Below, in pieces: positions 62,808-64,000 of a stretch of DNA of 64,000 nt. Location of the stretch: NCBI RefSeq assembly GCF_030268965.1, contig NZ_BSSE01000001.1:321796-385795 (forward strand), given 5' to 3'. Made by a program: the position numbers and the translations under genes. Below the pieces are notes generated by a model. It saw only the letters and a program-made list of their open reading frames with translations, ran no database searches and was not told the DNA's origin. Within the stretch, counting starts at the first letter, position 1. The number at the start of each line of letters is the position of its first letter. This stretch comes from Microtetraspora sp. NBRC 16547. Lineage in GTDB: Bacteria > Actinomycetota > Actinomycetes > Streptosporangiales > Streptosporangiaceae.

Positions 62808-64000
62808 GACCGCCCCCGCCCCGACGCGGCCCACGGCATCCGAAGCTCGACCGGGCGGGCGACCCGGCGCATCACCGGCCGCGCCACGCGTCGCATCAGG
62901 ATCCGCGTGACGCGGCGGCTCGCGTGCCGCCATCTCCTGCGCGTCGCCTGGCCGCGCGTCGCCTGCCTGCGCCACCGGTTCGCGCGGTCCTGCAGCACCA
63001 GCGACCTCGCCCGGCACTTCTCCAGCTCGGCCTGGAGCCGCTCGGGGCTGACCGTCGTGGCGGACTCGGACCGCACGATGCCCCACTTCTCGCCGACGTC
63101 CCAGAGCGTGCCGAACACTTCATGGATCACGTCGTCGAGGTCCTCGCCGGGCTCGGCCACCAGGCGCGCCCGGCTCAGCGCCGCCGTGCGCTCCAGCCGC
63201 GCGTGAACGACCTCGTCCCGCTCGTCGAGGGCGAGCGAGAGCACGCCCAGGGTGTTCCTGTCGGCGAACGCGACCAGGCGGCCCAGCGCAGCCTGCCCGG
63301 GCACCCACCCCGCCGGGCAGTGAAACCGGAACGGGGTCGGGAAGCAGGACTCGGGCAGGTCCTCGGTGAGCGTGACCCTGGGATCTCCCTCGTACCCCGC
63401 GCCGATCAGCCGCAGATCCAGGTCGGAGTCGTCGAGCGGCGCGCGGCGGCCGTCGCCGAGCCGACTCCACGGCCCGGTTATCCGTACGGACACGTCGGGG
63501 GTCCAGCTCGCCAGCAGGCCGTCGACCGTCGCCCTGACCTCTTCGAGGGACGCGTCCCGCGCGTCCACGACGGCCTCGACGTACGGCACTCGGTAGCCGC
63601 GGCCGGGACTCCTGCGCAGCCAGCGGAAGCTCGGCACGCGCTCGCCGAGGTAGGGCCAGTTGTGCCGCTTCACCTCCGGCTCGCGGCGCATGACGGTGGA
63701 GCCGCCGAGATGCCAGGCGCGCGCGGCGCGGTCCGGGACGAAGACGGCGCCTGCCTGGGCGAGCCGGTAGCCCAGCTCGGTGTCCTCACCCAGCGGCAGC
63801 GACTCGTCCATGCCGCCGACCGCCCGGAGCAGCTCGGCCGGGAGCGACGAGGTGGCGCCGACGTGGACCGAGAAGGCGTCCACCCCGGCGGTCCGCAGAT
63901 CGGAGGTCCGGCTCCAGCGTTTCTCCGTCCACTGCGGCGTGCTGTCCTCCTCGTGGACCAGCTTGGCCACCGCCCCCGCCTCGGCGGCGACCAGGACCTC
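62804..64000 (-). CDS. Glycosyltransferase (GT2-like), 5' end beyond the window
   Basis: Partial: the frame stays open to the right edge, so the N-terminus with the nucleotide-sugar site is missing. The visible ~398 residues contain the C-terminal part of a GT2 fold (SSLPAELLRAVGGMDESL, GEDTELGYRLAQAGA, AWHLGG), a further domain, and an Arg-rich tail with the repeated RRVARPV motif. The stop overlaps the next gene start by 4 bp. Confidence 0.8.
   Translation of the reverse strand, partial: EVLVAAEAGAVAKLVHEEDSTPQWTEKRWSRTSDLRTAGVDAFSVHVGATSSLPAELLRAVGGMDESLPLGEDTELGYRLAQAGAVFVPDRAARAWHLGGSTVMRREPEVKRHNWPYLGERVPSFRWLRRSPGRGYRVPYVEAVVDARDASLEEVRATVDGLLASWTPDVSVRITGPWSRLGDGRRAPLDDSDLDLRLIGAGYEGDPRVTLTEDLPESCFPTPFRFHCPAGWVPGQAALGRLVAFADRNTLGVLSLALDERDEVVHARLERTAALSRARLVAEPGEDLDDVIHEVFGTLWDVGEKWGIVRSESATTVSPERLQAELEKCRARSLVLQDRANRWRRQATRGQATRRRWRHASRRVTRILMRRVARPVMRRVARPVELRMPWAASGRGRS

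Noticed and set aside
62808-63086. Extra 93 N-terminal residues for the GT2 gene ending at 61278
   Set aside because: That stretch lies inside the upstream glycosyltransferase gene and is Arg/Ala/Gly shadow sequence; the GTG at 62807 overlaps the stop as in other coupled genes.
1-64000. tRNA, rRNA, prophage or complete insertion sequence
   Set aside because: No cloverleaf, rRNA-like segment, integrase or transposase gene could be recognised by reading both strands.

Overview
This window is chromosomal DNA from a high-GC actinomycete. Gene content suggests a filamentous member of the Streptosporangiales (Nonomuraea/Streptosporangium-like), but no rRNA or tRNA is present to confirm that. Supporting signs are very high third-position GC, many GTG/TTG starts and apparently leaderless genes, the conserved purN-purH-folD and sucC-sucD blocks with a DUF6350 (PerM-like) gene between them, a eukaryotic-type NADP isocitrate dehydrogenase, and abundant serine/threonine kinase, FHA, PspC and wall-polymer genes.

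Layout. (1) 1-4.4 kb: galE, a probable new 57-aa membrane protein, a secreted DUF11-repeat protein, and a divergent MFS exporter/PadR pair with a textbook PadR operator. (2) 4.4-6.6 kb: a membrane kinase whose extracellular sensor is a solute-binding-protein domain. (3) 6.8-25.9 kb: housekeeping core with icd, a DUF3017 gene, gltA, an FHA-HTH regulator, an LPG-synthase-like protein, an esterase, folD-purH-purN, a PerM-like gene, sucCD, a B12-binding mutase subunit and pcrA. (4) 26-32 kb: fetB, then an envelope operon (anchored Pro/Thr protein, bifunctional deacetylase-glycosyltransferase, CPBP protease), then a GCS2-family ligase. (5) 32-36.1 kb: a Lia/Psp-like envelope-stress module (response regulator, PspC-sensor kinase, PspC-LiaF-like protein, small membrane protein) whose divergent promoter holds a perfect 30-bp palindrome. 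(6) 36.2-39.4 kb: a CGNR regulator, a VOC protein, a MITE-like element, and an overlapping PPOX/3Fe-4S ferredoxin/DUF1348 operon. (7) 39.4-44.2 kb: a form II (CODH-like) molybdenum hydroxylase operon coxS-coxL-coxM-coxG. (8) 44.3-64 kb: a large surface phosphopolymer locus with three GT2-TagF fusions, GT4, GT2 and GT39-like enzymes, a Stealth phosphotransferase, two sulfotransferases and a CDP-alcohol phosphatidyltransferase; it runs off the right edge.

The right-hand 20 kb is the best candidate for an undescribed system: it has the parts to build a phosphodiester-linked, possibly sulfated surface glycopolymer. The kinase-SBP fusion, the Lia-like palindrome and the 57-aa galE-linked protein are other novelties. 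A recurrent pattern is short tandem duplication at gene 3' ends, next to or spanning stop codons (gltA, purH, the 22501 gene, fetB, coxM, and past the icd terminator). No rRNA, tRNA, CRISPR array, complete IS or prophage was recognised.
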